64,000 bases of DNA from Nocardioides sp. NBC_00368 (GCF_036090055.1 NZ_CP107970.1:5663001-5727000), one strand, 5' to 3'; numbered from the stretch's first letter, positions 51,555 to 60,437 are shown. The notes: a model not told the origin generated them from the sequence alone. Numbers and translations: made by a program.

Positions 51555-51929
51555 ATGGAAGACATCGCGGCCAGGGCACCCCGACACACCTGGGGGATGG
51601 CGAAGGTCGTCGGGGTCTCGATGGAGCCGACGCTGCAGGCTGGGGACCGGTTGTGGGTCGCCTACGGACGTACGCCGGTGCCGGGCCGCGTGGTCGTCGC
51701 CCGGCTCGCCGACGGGGCGGTCGTCGTGAAGCGGGCGGTGGAGCGGCGTACGACCGCCTCCGGTCGCTCCGGGTGGTGGCTGCTCTCGGACAATCCGGGC
51801 GCCCCGGGGGTGGTCGACTCGCGTCACCGGGGGCCCGTCGCGGACGACGACGTGCTCGGCGTCGTGGTGGCCCGGCTCTGGCCGCGCCCGCGTGTCCTGG
51901 GCGAGACTCTGCACGAGGGCTCCAGATGA
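51555..51929 (+). CDS. sodX: Ni-SOD maturation protease SodX (S26/S24 type)
   Basis: A 124-residue serine protease of the signal-peptidase fold. Catalytic Ser is in VVGVSMEPTLQAGD and Lys in GAVVVKRAVE. There is no clear membrane anchor. Its place beside sodN identifies it as the protease that removes the Ni-SOD propeptide. Confidence 0.85.
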   Translation: MEDIAARAPRHTWGMAKVVGVSMEPTLQAGDRLWVAYGRTPVPGRVVVARLADGAVVVKRAVERRTTASGRSGWWLLSDNPGAPGVVDSRHRGPVADDDVLGVVVARLWPRPRVLGETLHEGSR

Positions 51930-52094
51930 GGGCTTCGTCACCTGTAGGAAACATCAACCGCTTCCTCCGGTAGCCTGTGGGAAACTGCCATCCGGGCAAC
52001 ACATCCCTGTAGATGGCGCCTTGCGCGGCTCCACCCTTCGGCTCGCGTTCGACCGCCCGACGTCCGAGTCCGTAGTTTTCTGGAGGCCCCCCAA

Positions 52095-53288
52095 ATGACC
52101 GAGTCCACCCTGTCCACCGAGACCACCGCCTATGACGGCGACCCGGTGTTCGAGCTCCACCGCGGCGGCAAGATGGCGATCGCGGCGACCGCATCGGTCT
52201 CCGACAAGGCTTCGCTGTCGATGGCCTACACCCCCGGTGTCGCCCGGGTGTGCACCGCGATCGCCGAACAGCCCGAGCTGGCCCACACCTACACCTGGGT
52301 GCCCAACACCGTCGCGGTCGTGACCGACGGCACCGCCGTGCTCGGCCTGGGTGACATCGGCCCCGCCGCGGCGATGCCGGTGATGGAGGGCAAGGCGGTG
52401 CTGTTCAAGGAGTTCGGCGGCGTCGACTCGATCCCGATCTGCCTGGACACCACCGACGTCGACGAGATCGTCGAGACCGTCATCCGGATGGCGCCCTCGT
52501 TCGGTGGGATCAACCTGGAGGACATCTCCGCGCCGCGCTGCTTCGAGATCGAGGACCGCCTCAAGGAGGCGCTCGACATCCCGGTCTTCCACGACGACCA
52601 GCACGGCACCGCCGTGGTCACGCTGGCCGCGCTGATGAACGCGCTGAAGCTGACCGGCCGCAACCCGGAGTCGACCCGCGTGGTCATCTCCGGCGCCGGT
52701 GCCGCCGGCGTCGCGGTCGCCAAGATCCTGCTCGAGTTCGGCATCAAGGACCTCGCGCTGCTCGACCGCAAGGGCGTCATCTCCTCCACCCGCTCCGACC
52801 TGACCGCGTCGAAGAAGGCGATCGCCGAGGTGACCGCCGACGTCACCGGCCGCACCGGCTCGCTGGCTGAGGCGCTCGCCGGCGCCGACGTCTACGTCGG
52901 GGTCTCCGGCGGAACGGTGCCCGAGGAGCTCGTCGCGACCATGGCCGACCAGGCGATCGTCTTCGCGATGGCCAACCCGAACCCCGAGATCCACCCCGAC
53001 GTGGCGCACAAGTACGCCAGCATCGTCGCCACCGGTCGCTCGGACTTCCCGAACCAGATCAACAACGTCCTCGCCTTCCCCGGCATCTTCCGGGGCGCGA
53101 TCGACGTGCACGCCTCCTCGATCACCGAGGGCATGAAGCTGGCCGCTGCCCAGGCGCTGGCGGCGCTGGTCGGCGATGAGCTGTCCGCGGACAAGATCAT
53201 CCCGGAGCCGTTCGACCCGCGCGTCGGTCCCGCCGTCTCCGCCGCGGTCGCCGAGGCTGCTCGGGTCGACGGGGTCGCCCGCAGGTAG
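52095..53288 (+). CDS. NAD(P)-dependent malic enzyme
   Basis: A 397-residue short malic enzyme decarboxylating malate to pyruvate. The active-site Tyr is in SLSMAYTPGVARV. The metal site is in EDISAPRCFEIEDRL and VFHDDQHGTA. The Rossmann loop is ISGAGAAGVAVAKIL, with an acidic residue after it (DRKG) suggesting NAD preference. GGAGG precedes the ATG. Confidence 0.9.
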   Translation: MTESTLSTETTAYDGDPVFELHRGGKMAIAATASVSDKASLSMAYTPGVARVCTAIAEQPELAHTYTWVPNTVAVVTDGTAVLGLGDIGPAAAMPVMEGKAVLFKEFGGVDSIPICLDTTDVDEIVETVIRMAPSFGGINLEDISAPRCFEIEDRLKEALDIPVFHDDQHGTAVVTLAALMNALKLTGRNPESTRVVISGAGAAGVAVAKILLEFGIKDLALLDRKGVISSTRSDLTASKKAIAEVTADVTGRTGSLAEALAGADVYVGVSGGTVPEELVATMADQAIVFAMANPNPEIHPDVAHKYASIVATGRSDFPNQINNVLAFPGIFRGAIDVHASSITEGMKLAAAQALAALVGDELSADKIIPEPFDPRVGPAVSAAVAEAARVDGVARR

Positions 53289-53313
53289 CCGACCCGGCTC
53301 GTTCTGACCCACA

Positions 53314-53357
53314 CGATCGCCGAGTCGGCTCGTTCCAACGGGCCGACTCGGCGATCG
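53314..53357. repeat. Palindrome family B copy 1
   Basis: Arms 53314-53334 and 53337-53357 (21 bp, one mismatch) around loop CC; the outer 16 bp (CGATCGCCGAGTCGGC) are perfect. Partial copies of GCCGA-N2-CGGCTCGTTC stand at 53288 and 53373. It lies after the malic-enzyme stop and may act as its terminator. Confidence 0.8.
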
Positions 53358-53421
53358 GCGCTGTCAGGATGAGCCGAGTCGGCCGGTTTGGACGTACGGT
53401 TGCGCCGGCTCGGCGGGTCGG

Positions 53422-53427
53422 TAGGGT
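53422..53427 (+). promoter_or_regulatory. -10 hexamer TAGGGT, leaderless dehydrogenase gene
   Basis: TAGGGT ends 7 bases before the ATG at 53435. Confidence 0.5.
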
Positions 53428-53434
53428 CGGGCGC

Positions 53435-54403
53435 ATGTTCGCTGCGTACGCCGAGAAGTTCTCATCCGACGACCCGATCTCCGGCCTCGTGCTGGGGGAG
53501 CGGCCCGAGCCGGTCGCGCCCGACGGGTGGACGACGGTCACCGTCAAGGCCGCCTCGCTCAACCACCACGACCTGTGGTCCCTGCAGGGGGTCGGGCTCA
53601 AGGCCGAGGCGCTGCCGATGATCCTCGGCTGCGACGCGGCCGGGCTCGACGAGGACGGCAACGAGGTCGTGGTCCACTCGGTGATCTCCTCGCCCGACTG
53701 GACCGGAGACGAGACCCTCGACCCGAAGCGGTCGCTGCTCTCCGAGCGTCACCAGGGCACCTTCGCCGAGAAGGTGATCGTGCCGCGTCGCAACGTGGTG
53801 GCCAAGCCCGCCGGCATGTCGTTCGAGGAGGCTGCGTGCCTGCCGACGGCATGGCTGACGGCCTACCGGATGCTGTTCACCCAGGGTGGGCTCAAGGCTG
53901 GTGACTCGGTGCTGGTGCAGGGCGCCGGCGGCGGCGTGGCGACCGCGGCGATCACGCTCGCGCGGGCGGCCGGTCTCAAGGTCTACGCCACCTCGCGTGA
54001 CGAGGCGAAGCAGAAGCGCGCCCTCGAGCTCGGTGCCCACGAGGCACTGGCCTCGGGGGAGCGGCTGCCGGTCAAGGTCGACGCCGTGATCGAGACCGTC
54101 GGGCGGGCGACCTGGACGCACTCGGTGCGCTCGCTGCGGCCGGGCGGCTCGATCATCATCAGCGGCACCACGTCGGGTCCGAACCTCGACGACGCGCTGC
54201 TGACGAACATCTTCTTCCTGCAGCTCAAGGTGATCGGCTCCACGATGGGCACCCGCAACGAGCTGGCGAGCCTGGTCTCGCTGCTCGAGGCCACCGGCAC
54301 CCGACCGCTGATCGACCGCACCATGCCGCTGACCGAGGCCAAGGCCGGCTTCGAGGCGATGCACGCCGGTGATCTCTTCGGGAAGGTCGTCTTCACGCTG
54401 TGA
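53435..54403 (+). CDS. Medium-chain dehydrogenase/quinone oxidoreductase
   Basis: A 322-residue MDR-superfamily NAD(P)H oxidoreductase. ASLNHHDLWSLQG and the GCDAAG segment form the catalytic-domain start. The cofactor loop is VLVQGAGGGVATAAITLA. The structural-zinc Cys cluster is missing, so it belongs to the zinc-poor quinone-reductase side of the family. Substrate unknown. The ATG at 53435 is leaderless. Confidence 0.8.
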   Translation: MFAAYAEKFSSDDPISGLVLGERPEPVAPDGWTTVTVKAASLNHHDLWSLQGVGLKAEALPMILGCDAAGLDEDGNEVVVHSVISSPDWTGDETLDPKRSLLSERHQGTFAEKVIVPRRNVVAKPAGMSFEEAACLPTAWLTAYRMLFTQGGLKAGDSVLVQGAGGGVATAAITLARAAGLKVYATSRDEAKQKRALELGAHEALASGERLPVKVDAVIETVGRATWTHSVRSLRPGGSIIISGTTSGPNLDDALLTNIFFLQLKVIGSTMGTRNELASLVSLLEATGTRPLIDRTMPLTEAKAGFEAMHAGDLFGKVVFTL

Positions 54404-54445
54404 CCAGGAACCGACACCGGCCGTGACGCCGGCTGTGTGACGTAC

Positions 54446-54471
54446 GGAATATCGTTCGACTCCCCGGGGTT
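54446..54471 (+). promoter_or_regulatory. SigR/SigH-type promoter before MFS exporter
   Basis: GGAAT at 54446-54450 and GTT at 54469-54471 are exactly 18 bases apart. The predicted leader before the MFS gene is about 130 bases. Confidence 0.6.
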
Positions 54472-54611
54472 CAGCAAGGGACCATTGAGTGTCACTGCCG
54501 GGGGGCTCGAAAAGTTTCTCGTGGCGTGATGTCGAAATCGGCCTCGCCCGTTCGATCTATGTATGAGAGCGGGTGGCACCGGGCCCCTGCGTACGACCCG
54601 AGGAACTCGTC

Positions 54612-56141
54612 ATGACTGCTGCCGTCACAACGTCACATCGTCCACTCGACGGTGAGAAGCGGCGTACGCCTGCCGTCATCACCCTGCTCGTGCTGGCCAC
54701 CTTCGTGGTGATCCTCAACGAGACGATCATGCTCAACGCGATCCCGAACCTGATGAACAGCTTCGGGGTCACCGAGCATGCCGCTCAGTGGGTCTCGACC
54801 GCGTTCATGCTGACCATGGCCTCGGTGATCCCGGTGACCGGCTGGTTCCTGCAGCGGGTGACGACCCGGACGGCGTACGCCACCGCCATGGGGGTCTTCA
54901 TCGCCGGCACCGTGCTCTCGGCGATCGCGCCGGTCTTCGGGATCCTGCTCGCCGGCCGGGTCATCCAGGCCGCCGGCACCGCGGTGATGATGCCGCTGCT
55001 CATGACCACGCTGATGACGGTGGTCGACGAGAGCGACCGCGGCCGGGTGATGGGCAACGTCACCATGGCCATCTCGGTCGCGCCGGCCCTCGGGCCGACG
55101 CTCTCCGGCCTGATCCTGGGCTTCGGCTCGTGGCGGCTGCTCTTCCTGCTGGTCCTGCCGATCGCCGTCGTCGTCGCCTGGTCCGGCCTGCGCCGCCTGG
55201 AGAACGTCAACGAGCCCGCGGAGTCGAGCGTCGACTGGGCCTCCGTGGTCATCGCCGCGCTCGGTTTCGGTTCGCTCGTCTACGGACTGAGCCGGTTCGC
55301 CGAGGGTGAGGTCGGGCTTCCGCTGCTCATCGCGGCCGCCGGCGCGGTGCTGATCCTCGGGTTCGTGCTCCGTCAGCTCCGGCTGCAGCGCGTCGGCTCG
55401 CCGCTCCTGGACCTGCGCGCCTTCCTGCACTCGACCTTCACCAAGTCGCTGGTCCTGATGGCGATCGCGTTCCTGGCGATGATGGGCTCGATGATCCTGC
55501 TGCCGCTCTACCTGCAGACCGTGCGCGGGCTCTCGCCGCTCTACACCGGTCTTCTGGTGATGCCGGGCGGTCTCGCGATGGGTCTGCTCGGGCCGACCGT
55601 GGGACGGATCTTCGACACGTACGGTGGCCGGGTGCTCGTCATCCCGGGCTCCATCGGCATCGTCGCCGCCCTCGCCGGTCTCTCGCAGATCTCGCTGACC
55701 ACGCCCTACTGGTTCGTGCTGGTGCTCCACCTGGTCCTGATGGTCAGCCTCGCCGCGGCCTTCACCCCGGTCTTCACGCTGGGTCTCGGGTCTCTGCCGT
55801 CCCACCTCTACTCCCACGGCTCCTCGATCCTGGGCACGCTCCAGCAGGTCGCGGCCGCGTTCGGCACCGCCCTGGCGGTCACCGTGATGTCCGTACGCAG
55901 CGACCAGGTCGTCGACGAGGTCGGCGCGGTCGCGGCCCAGGTGAGCGGCCTGCAGGCCGCGTTCCTCGTCAGCGCCGCGCTGGCTCTGATCGTCGTCGTG
56001 ATGGCCATCCTGCTGCCTGCTCGGGCCGAAGGACACGAGGAGTCTGCTGACGGGGCCGCTGAGGAGCCTGCCGCGGATCTCGACGCCGAGCTCGCTGAGC
56101 TGTGCGAGCACGGGCGCGAGCCTGCGGTCTGCGGCTGCTGA
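54612..56141 (+). CDS. DHA2-type MFS multidrug exporter
   Basis: A 509-residue proton-driven exporter with about 14 helices. LNETIMLNAIPNLMNSF in helix 1 and GRVIQAAGTAVMMPLLM (motif C region) mark the DHA2 family. The cytoplasmic C-terminus is acidic and ends with CEHGREPAVCGC, a short three-Cys tail that may bind metal or thiols. The upstream SigH-type promoter suggests induction by thiol stress. Confidence 0.85.
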   Translation: MTAAVTTSHRPLDGEKRRTPAVITLLVLATFVVILNETIMLNAIPNLMNSFGVTEHAAQWVSTAFMLTMASVIPVTGWFLQRVTTRTAYATAMGVFIAGTVLSAIAPVFGILLAGRVIQAAGTAVMMPLLMTTLMTVVDESDRGRVMGNVTMAISVAPALGPTLSGLILGFGSWRLLFLLVLPIAVVVAWSGLRRLENVNEPAESSVDWASVVIAALGFGSLVYGLSRFAEGEVGLPLLIAAAGAVLILGFVLRQLRLQRVGSPLLDLRAFLHSTFTKSLVLMAIAFLAMMGSMILLPLYLQTVRGLSPLYTGLLVMPGGLAMGLLGPTVGRIFDTYGGRVLVIPGSIGIVAALAGLSQISLTTPYWFVLVLHLVLMVSLAAAFTPVFTLGLGSLPSHLYSHGSSILGTLQQVAAAFGTALAVTVMSVRSDQVVDEVGAVAAQVSGLQAAFLVSAALALIVVVMAILLPARAEGHEESADGAAEEPAADLDAELAELCEHGREPAVCGC

Positions 56142-56167
56142 GGCGTGGGCGGCGGTCGTATGCCTCT

Positions 56168-56199
56168 GTAGGAATACCCGGTTAACCGGGTATTCCTAC
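56168..56199. repeat. Palindrome family C copy 2
   Basis: A perfect 32-bp palindrome with half-site GTAGGAATACCCGGTT. It shares the ATACCCGGT core with 29842-29867. It holds the stop codon of the TetR gene and separates two convergent genes, so it may serve as a bidirectional terminator. Confidence 0.85.
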
Positions 56200-56831
56200 G
56201 GCTCCGAGCGCCACTGGTAGACCCCGACCAGCAACATCCTCAGCTGCGTACGCACGGTGGCGATGATCTGCTCCTCCTGCTCGGGGCGGGTGGTGGCGAG
56301 GATCTGCTCCGCGGTGGCGACCAGGACCGTCACGAACAGCGACGAGAGCACGTGCAGGTCCTTGGCCGTCCACGTGTCGGTGCCGGTCATCAGAGCCAGG
56401 TCGGTGGCGAGCTCGCGCTCGCAGAGCTCGATCTCGCGCCGGATGGCCTCGCGCACCGAGCGCGGCCCGGCGACCCGCTCGCGGGCGATGAACCCGAAGT
56501 GGTTGCGGCGCCGGTGGACGTGGTCGACGAGGGCGTCGATCGAGCCGTCGACGATATCTTTGTCGGCCTGAGCGTTGCGGCGTACGTCGCGGAAGAGGTC
56601 GCGCAGCGAGTCGAAGGACTCCTCGACCAGGGCCAGCCCGAGCGACTCGATGGAGTCGAAGTGGCGGTAGAACGCGGTCGGCACGATGCCGACCTGCTTG
56701 GCGACCTGGCGCAGTGAGAGCGCGGTCAGCGAGCTGTCTGAGCACAGCTCCAGCGTCGCGTCCAGGATCGCTCGCCGGGTCCGGAGCTTGCGCTCCGCAC
56801 GGCTCTCCGGCTCCGCACCCGTCTCGATCAC
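56196..56831 (-). CDS. TetR-family regulator of the desaturase operon
   Basis: A 211-residue repressor. The helix-turn-helix is TALSLRQVAKQVGIVPTAFY followed by RHF. The C-terminal domain is helical. It resembles TetR-type regulators of fatty acid desaturases. It is divergent from the reductase-desaturase genes. The GTG start is leaderless. Confidence 0.8.
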   Translation of the reverse strand: MIETGAEPESRAERKLRTRRAILDATLELCSDSSLTALSLRQVAKQVGIVPTAFYRHFDSIESLGLALVEESFDSLRDLFRDVRRNAQADKDIVDGSIDALVDHVHRRRNHFGFIARERVAGPRSVREAIRREIELCERELATDLALMTGTDTWTAKDLHVLSSLFVTVLVATAEQILATTRPEQEEQIIATVRTQLRMLLVGVYQWRSEP

Positions 56832-56837
56832 CAGACC

Positions 56838-56843
56838 ATCCTA
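56838..56843 (-). promoter_or_regulatory. -10 hexamer TAGGAT, leaderless TetR gene
   Basis: On the minus strand TAGGAT ends 6 bases before the GTG at 56831. Confidence 0.45.
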
Positions 56844-56876
56844 GGGGCAGAGGCCGTCGAGGCGTCAGGTGCACAC

Positions 56877-56954
56877 CTGTACACCGTGATCTGGACCACG
56901 TGCGTCGTGTCTTGACGCGGGTTGTGGTGACCCGCCATCGTTATCGGTGTACAG
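56877..56954. promoter_or_regulatory. Paired TGTACA operators and promoter of the desaturase operon
   Basis: CTGTACACCG (56877-56886) and its inverted copy CGGTGTACAG (56945-56954) flank TTGACG at 56912-56917. The symmetrical TGTACA core is a candidate TetR site; the second copy covers the start region of the operon. Confidence 0.5.
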
Positions 56955-56977
56955 ATGTTCACTGAAAGGCGAAACAC

Positions 56978-58072
56978 ATGGCACTCGACCTCGGCGGCCG
57001 GATCCTCCGCTCCCGCACGGTTGCGGCGCTCGCCTCCCCGCACGGCATCGACCGCTACCTGACCCAGATCAACCCGATGCTGGCCGCGCACGAGGTGCGG
57101 GCCCGCATCACCGACATCCACCCGGAGGTCAGCGCGCCCGGCGCGCCCCGGGTGGCGACCGTGACGCTCCAGCCCACCTCGACCTGGCGCGGTCACCGCG
57201 CCGGCCAGCACGTCAGTGTCGGCATCGACACGGGGGAGGGGCGGCGCACCACCCGCGTCTTCACCGTCTCCAACACCGAGGGCAAGGCCGGCGAGCCGCT
57301 CACCATCACGGTGCGTGCTCACGACGACGAGCACGCGACCCCCTACAGCATCTCCAAGTACCTGACCGAGCGCGCCACCGTCGGCACCCTGGTGCACCTG
57401 TCCCAGGCCGAGGGCGACTTCGTCCTTCCCGACCGCGTGCCCGAGCACATCGTCCTGATCTCGGGTGGCTCCGGCATCACCCCGGTGATGTCGATGCTGC
57501 GCTCCCTCCAGCGGCGTACGCACCGGGGCAAGGTCACCTTCCTGCACTGGGCGCCCAGCGCCGACCGCCAGATCTTCGCCGAGGAGCTCGAGGAGATCCG
57601 GCATCAGGGCCACGGCGTCGACCTGCACCTCCTCCACACCGCCGACGGGGCGCCCTACCTCTCCCCGGCGCTGCTCTCGAAGCTGGTCCCGGGATATCGG
57701 GACCTGCCGACGTGGGCCTGCGGGCCGGCGTCGCTCATCGAGGCGGCCCAGGCTGCGTACGCCGGCACCGAGTCGCTGAAGGTGGAGTACTTCAAGCCGC
57801 CGAAGACCGCCGGTGTGGCCGGCGGCGAGATGGAGTTCGCGCGCACCGGCAAGACCGTCGGCAACGACGGCGCCACGATCCTCGACCAGGCCGAGGCCGC
57901 GGGGCTGACCCCCGAGTCCGGCTGCCGGATGGGGATCTGCTTCTCCTGCACCACCAACAAGAGCTCCGGACGGGTCCGCAACATCCTGACCGGCGAGACC
58001 TCCGAGCTCCCCGACGAACAGATCCGGATCTGCGTGAGCACGCCCGAGGGCGACTGCTCCGTGGACCTCTGA
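56978..58072 (+). CDS. Ferredoxin-fused flavin reductase, desaturase electron donor
   Basis: A 364-residue electron carrier. An FAD domain (TRVFTVSNTEG) and NAD(P) domain (ISGGSGITPVMSMLRSL) are followed by a plant-type [2Fe-2S] ferredoxin domain with Cys in GCRMGICFSC and a last Cys in IRICVST. The arrangement matches M. tuberculosis Rv3230c, which supplies electrons to DesA3. The desaturase gene follows after 24 bases. GAAAGGCGAA precedes the ATG. Confidence 0.9.
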   Translation: MALDLGGRILRSRTVAALASPHGIDRYLTQINPMLAAHEVRARITDIHPEVSAPGAPRVATVTLQPTSTWRGHRAGQHVSVGIDTGEGRRTTRVFTVSNTEGKAGEPLTITVRAHDDEHATPYSISKYLTERATVGTLVHLSQAEGDFVLPDRVPEHIVLISGGSGITPVMSMLRSLQRRTHRGKVTFLHWAPSADRQIFAEELEEIRHQGHGVDLHLLHTADGAPYLSPALLSKLVPGYRDLPTWACGPASLIEAAQAAYAGTESLKVEYFKPPKTAGVAGGEMEFARTGKTVGNDGATILDQAEAAGLTPESGCRMGICFSCTTNKSSGRVRNILTGETSELPDEQIRICVSTPEGDCSVDL

Positions 58073-58096
58073 CGATTCCTCCAAGGAGACACCCCC

Positions 58097-59221
58097 ATGA
58101 CCACCGTTGAGAACACCGGCAACCGCCGCCTCTCCGCCGAGGAGCTCGAAGCCTTCGGCCAGGAGATGGACGCCATCCGCCAGCGGATCGTCGCCGACCT
58201 GGGCGAGAAGGACTCGGCGTACATCTATGACATCGTCAAGAAGCAGCGAGCCTTCGAGATCGCCGGCCGCGCGCTCTTCTACCTGCCCGTGATCGGCTGG
58301 GTCCCGGCCGTCGCCTGTCTGTCGATCTCCAAGATCCTCGACAACATGGAGATCGGGCACAACGTCATGCACGGCCAGTACGACTGGATGGGCGACCCCG
58401 ACCTCAACTCGCGCATGTTCGAGTGGGACAACGTCTGCCCCTCCGACCAGTGGAAGTACTCCCACAACTACATCCACCACACCTTCACCAACGTCCTCGG
58501 CAAGGACCGCGACATCGGCTATGGCATCCTGCGGATGGACGAGGACCAGAAGTGGCACCCCTACTTCCTCGGCAACCCGGTCTACGCCTTCCTGCTGATG
58601 ATCTTCTTCGAGTGGGGCGTCGCGATGCACGACCTCGAGGTCGAGAACCTCGTCGCGGGCAAGCGCACGTTCTCCGACAACGCCGAGCTGCACCGTGGCC
58701 TGATGAAGAAGGTCAAGCGTCAGGCACTGAAGGACTACGTCCTGTTCCCGCTGCTGACTGGTCCGCTCGCACCGTTGACGTTCCTCGGCAACGGTGTGGC
58801 TAACCTGGTACGCAACATCTGGGCGTTCAACATCATCTTCTGCGGCCACTTCCCGGCCGGCGTCGCCTCCTTCTCGCAGGAGGAGTGCGAGAACGAGACC
58901 CAGGGTCACTGGTACTACCGCCAGCTCCTCGGCTCGGCCAACATCACCGGCGGCCGCATCTTCCACATCATGTCCGGCAACCTGTCCCACCAGATCGAGC
59001 ACCACCTCTTCCCCGACCTGCCCGCACGCCGCTACCCGGAGATCGCCGAGGAGGTCCGCGAGATCTGCTCGCGCTATGGACTCGCCTACAACACCGGTCC
59101 GCTGCACAAGCAGCTGTGGGGCGTCTTCAAGAAGATCTGCCGGTACGCCCTCCCCGACCGCAAGCGCCCGGCTGCCGACGGTGTCGAGGCGACTCCCGCC
59201 CTCGAGGGGGTCGCGGCATGA
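58097..59221 (+). CDS. Membrane fatty-acyl desaturase, DesA3-like
   Basis: A 374-residue di-iron desaturase that inserts a double bond (probably delta-9) in acyl chains. The three His boxes are HNVMHGQY, HNYIHHT and HQIEHHLFP. Helices include LPVIGWVPAVACLSI and VYAFLLMIFFEWGV. It is coupled to the reductase upstream and a small gene downstream. Its stop overlaps the next start (ATGA). Confidence 0.9.
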   Translation: MTTVENTGNRRLSAEELEAFGQEMDAIRQRIVADLGEKDSAYIYDIVKKQRAFEIAGRALFYLPVIGWVPAVACLSISKILDNMEIGHNVMHGQYDWMGDPDLNSRMFEWDNVCPSDQWKYSHNYIHHTFTNVLGKDRDIGYGILRMDEDQKWHPYFLGNPVYAFLLMIFFEWGVAMHDLEVENLVAGKRTFSDNAELHRGLMKKVKRQALKDYVLFPLLTGPLAPLTFLGNGVANLVRNIWAFNIIFCGHFPAGVASFSQEECENETQGHWYYRQLLGSANITGGRIFHIMSGNLSHQIEHHLFPDLPARRYPEIAEEVREICSRYGLAYNTGPLHKQLWGVFKKICRYALPDRKRPAADGVEATPALEGVAA

Positions 59222-59451
59222 CGGATGACCGGCCACAATGGGTGGTCATGGCACCAGATCTGAGCAAGAACGAGATCCGCAAGGATGTCGCGCAGAGCGC
59301 CGTCGAGGTCACGGCCACCACCGTCGGACAGGTGGCGGTCATCATCACCGGCGCCGTACGTGACGTGGCCGGCGCCATCGGCGGCCTGGCCACCGAGCTG
59401 TTCGAGCTCCGCGCCGCGGCCAAGCGAGCCGAACAAGACCACGCCGAATAG
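59218..59451 (+). CDS. 77-residue protein coupled to the desaturase, unknown
   Basis: A short protein with a hydrophobic middle (TTVGQVAVIITGAVRDVAGAIG) and a helical charged C-terminus (LRAAAKRAEQDHAE), possibly membrane-associated. The ATG overlaps the desaturase stop by 4 bases, which is good evidence for translation. No family was recognised. It may be an accessory subunit. Confidence 0.6.
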   Translation: MTDDRPQWVVMAPDLSKNEIRKDVAQSAVEVTATTVGQVAVIITGAVRDVAGAIGGLATELFELRAAAKRAEQDHAE

Positions 59452-59549
59452 GTAGTTCTGGCGGCCGAGTCTGCAGTTGTGGGCGACGAAACTCCAGTTT
59501 CGTCGCCCACAACTGATTTCTCGTCCGCCAGAACTACGGACTCGGCCGG
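59440..59549. repeat. 21-bp-phased palindromic array, family A copy 3
   Basis: Left units begin at 59440, 59461 and 59482; inverted units begin at 59500, 59521 and 59542. Steps are 21 bp and the centre is 18 bp. Central arms 59474-59493 and 59496-59515 are perfect over 20 bp with loop CC. Outer arms 59452-59469 and 59520-59537 have one mismatch. It overlaps the stop of one gene and ends 4 bases from the convergent one. Confidence 0.85.
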
Positions 59550-59552
59550 GCG

Positions 59553-59729
59553 TCAGTCCTCGGGGTCGTCGAGGCGGGCCAGCCAGGTGGCGAGCCGCTC
59601 GATCGCCGTCTCGTGCTCGGGGTGTACGTCGACGAAGGCCTGGAGCTGCTCGGCCAGCCAGGCGAGGGTGACCTCCTCGTCGCCCCGACGGGTGACGAGC
59701 TCCTCGATGCCGCGGTCGGTGAAGTACAT
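59553..59729 (-). CDS. DUF6104-like small protein, 58 residues
   Basis: A short acidic protein beginning MYFTDRGIEELVTRRGDEE with AWLAEQLQAFVDVHPEHE and ending ATWLARLDDPED. This pattern is that of a conserved actinobacterial family (DUF6104 as I recall it) of unknown function. AAGACT lies 6 bases before the ATG, suggesting a leaderless gene. Confidence 0.75.
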   Translation of the reverse strand: MYFTDRGIEELVTRRGDEEVTLAWLAEQLQAFVDVHPEHETAIERLATWLARLDDPED

Positions 59730-59741
59730 GGGCTCAGTCTT

Positions 59742-60437
59742 TCATTCTGCGTTCAGCGGTGAGTCGGAGGCCGGGCCGCCGGACAGGCCGCGCACGACCA
59801 TGCCGAGGGTGACGTTGATGAGCTGGTCGCGCTCGGCGTCGGGGCAGACACGGTAGGGGCCGTCGATGAACAGGACCGCGAGACCGTGGACCGTGGACCA
59901 GGCCGCCGTCTCGGCGTTCGGGCGGAGCTCGGAGGCCAGCCAGCCGGCCTCGACCAGGTCGTCGAGGGCCGTGGTCAGGAAGGCGTACGGCGGGGCCTCT
60001 GCGAGGATCGCGGACATCTCCTCGTGGGGGTGCTCCTCGCCGGTGTGGGGGCGCAGGAACGCGGTGCGGAAGAGACCGGGCTGGGCGAGTGCGAAGTGGA
60101 CGTAGCCCCGGCCTGCTGCGGCGAGGCGCTGCACGGCGGCCTCGGCCGGGTGTGAAGCCGGCTTCTCGGCGGCCAGGAGGTCGAGGATCGTCGCGGCCAG
60201 CCGGTCCATGGCCTCGTGCTTGGCGGCGTGGAGCAGGTCGGCCTGGTTGGCGAAGTGGCGGTAGGTCGCGGTCGGGGTCACCCCGACCGCCCGTGCCGCG
60301 GCGCGGATGGTCACCGCGTCCGGGCCGCCCTCCTCGGCGAGTGCCGCGGCCGCCTCGACCAGTGCGTTGCGGAGGTCGCCGTGATGGTAGGGCCGGGTGG
60401 CCTCGTCCGAGCTCTCTGAGGATTTCACGGAATTCAT
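59742..60437 (-). CDS. TetR-family regulator of the MMPL exporter
   Basis: A 231-residue repressor. The helix-turn-helix is VTIRAAARAVGVTPTATYRH, then FANQADLLHAAKHEAMDRLA. The C-terminal domain (TetR_C 33-like) binds a ligand. ATG at 60437 gives the usual start NSVKSSESSDEATRPYHHGD. It is divergent from the MMPL gene and probably represses it. Confidence 0.8.
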   Translation of the reverse strand: MNSVKSSESSDEATRPYHHGDLRNALVEAAAALAEEGGPDAVTIRAAARAVGVTPTATYRHFANQADLLHAAKHEAMDRLAATILDLLAAEKPASHPAEAAVQRLAAAGRGYVHFALAQPGLFRTAFLRPHTGEEHPHEEMSAILAEAPPYAFLTTALDDLVEAGWLASELRPNAETAAWSTVHGLAVLFIDGPYRVCPDAERDQLINVTLGMVVRGLSGGPASDSPLNAE

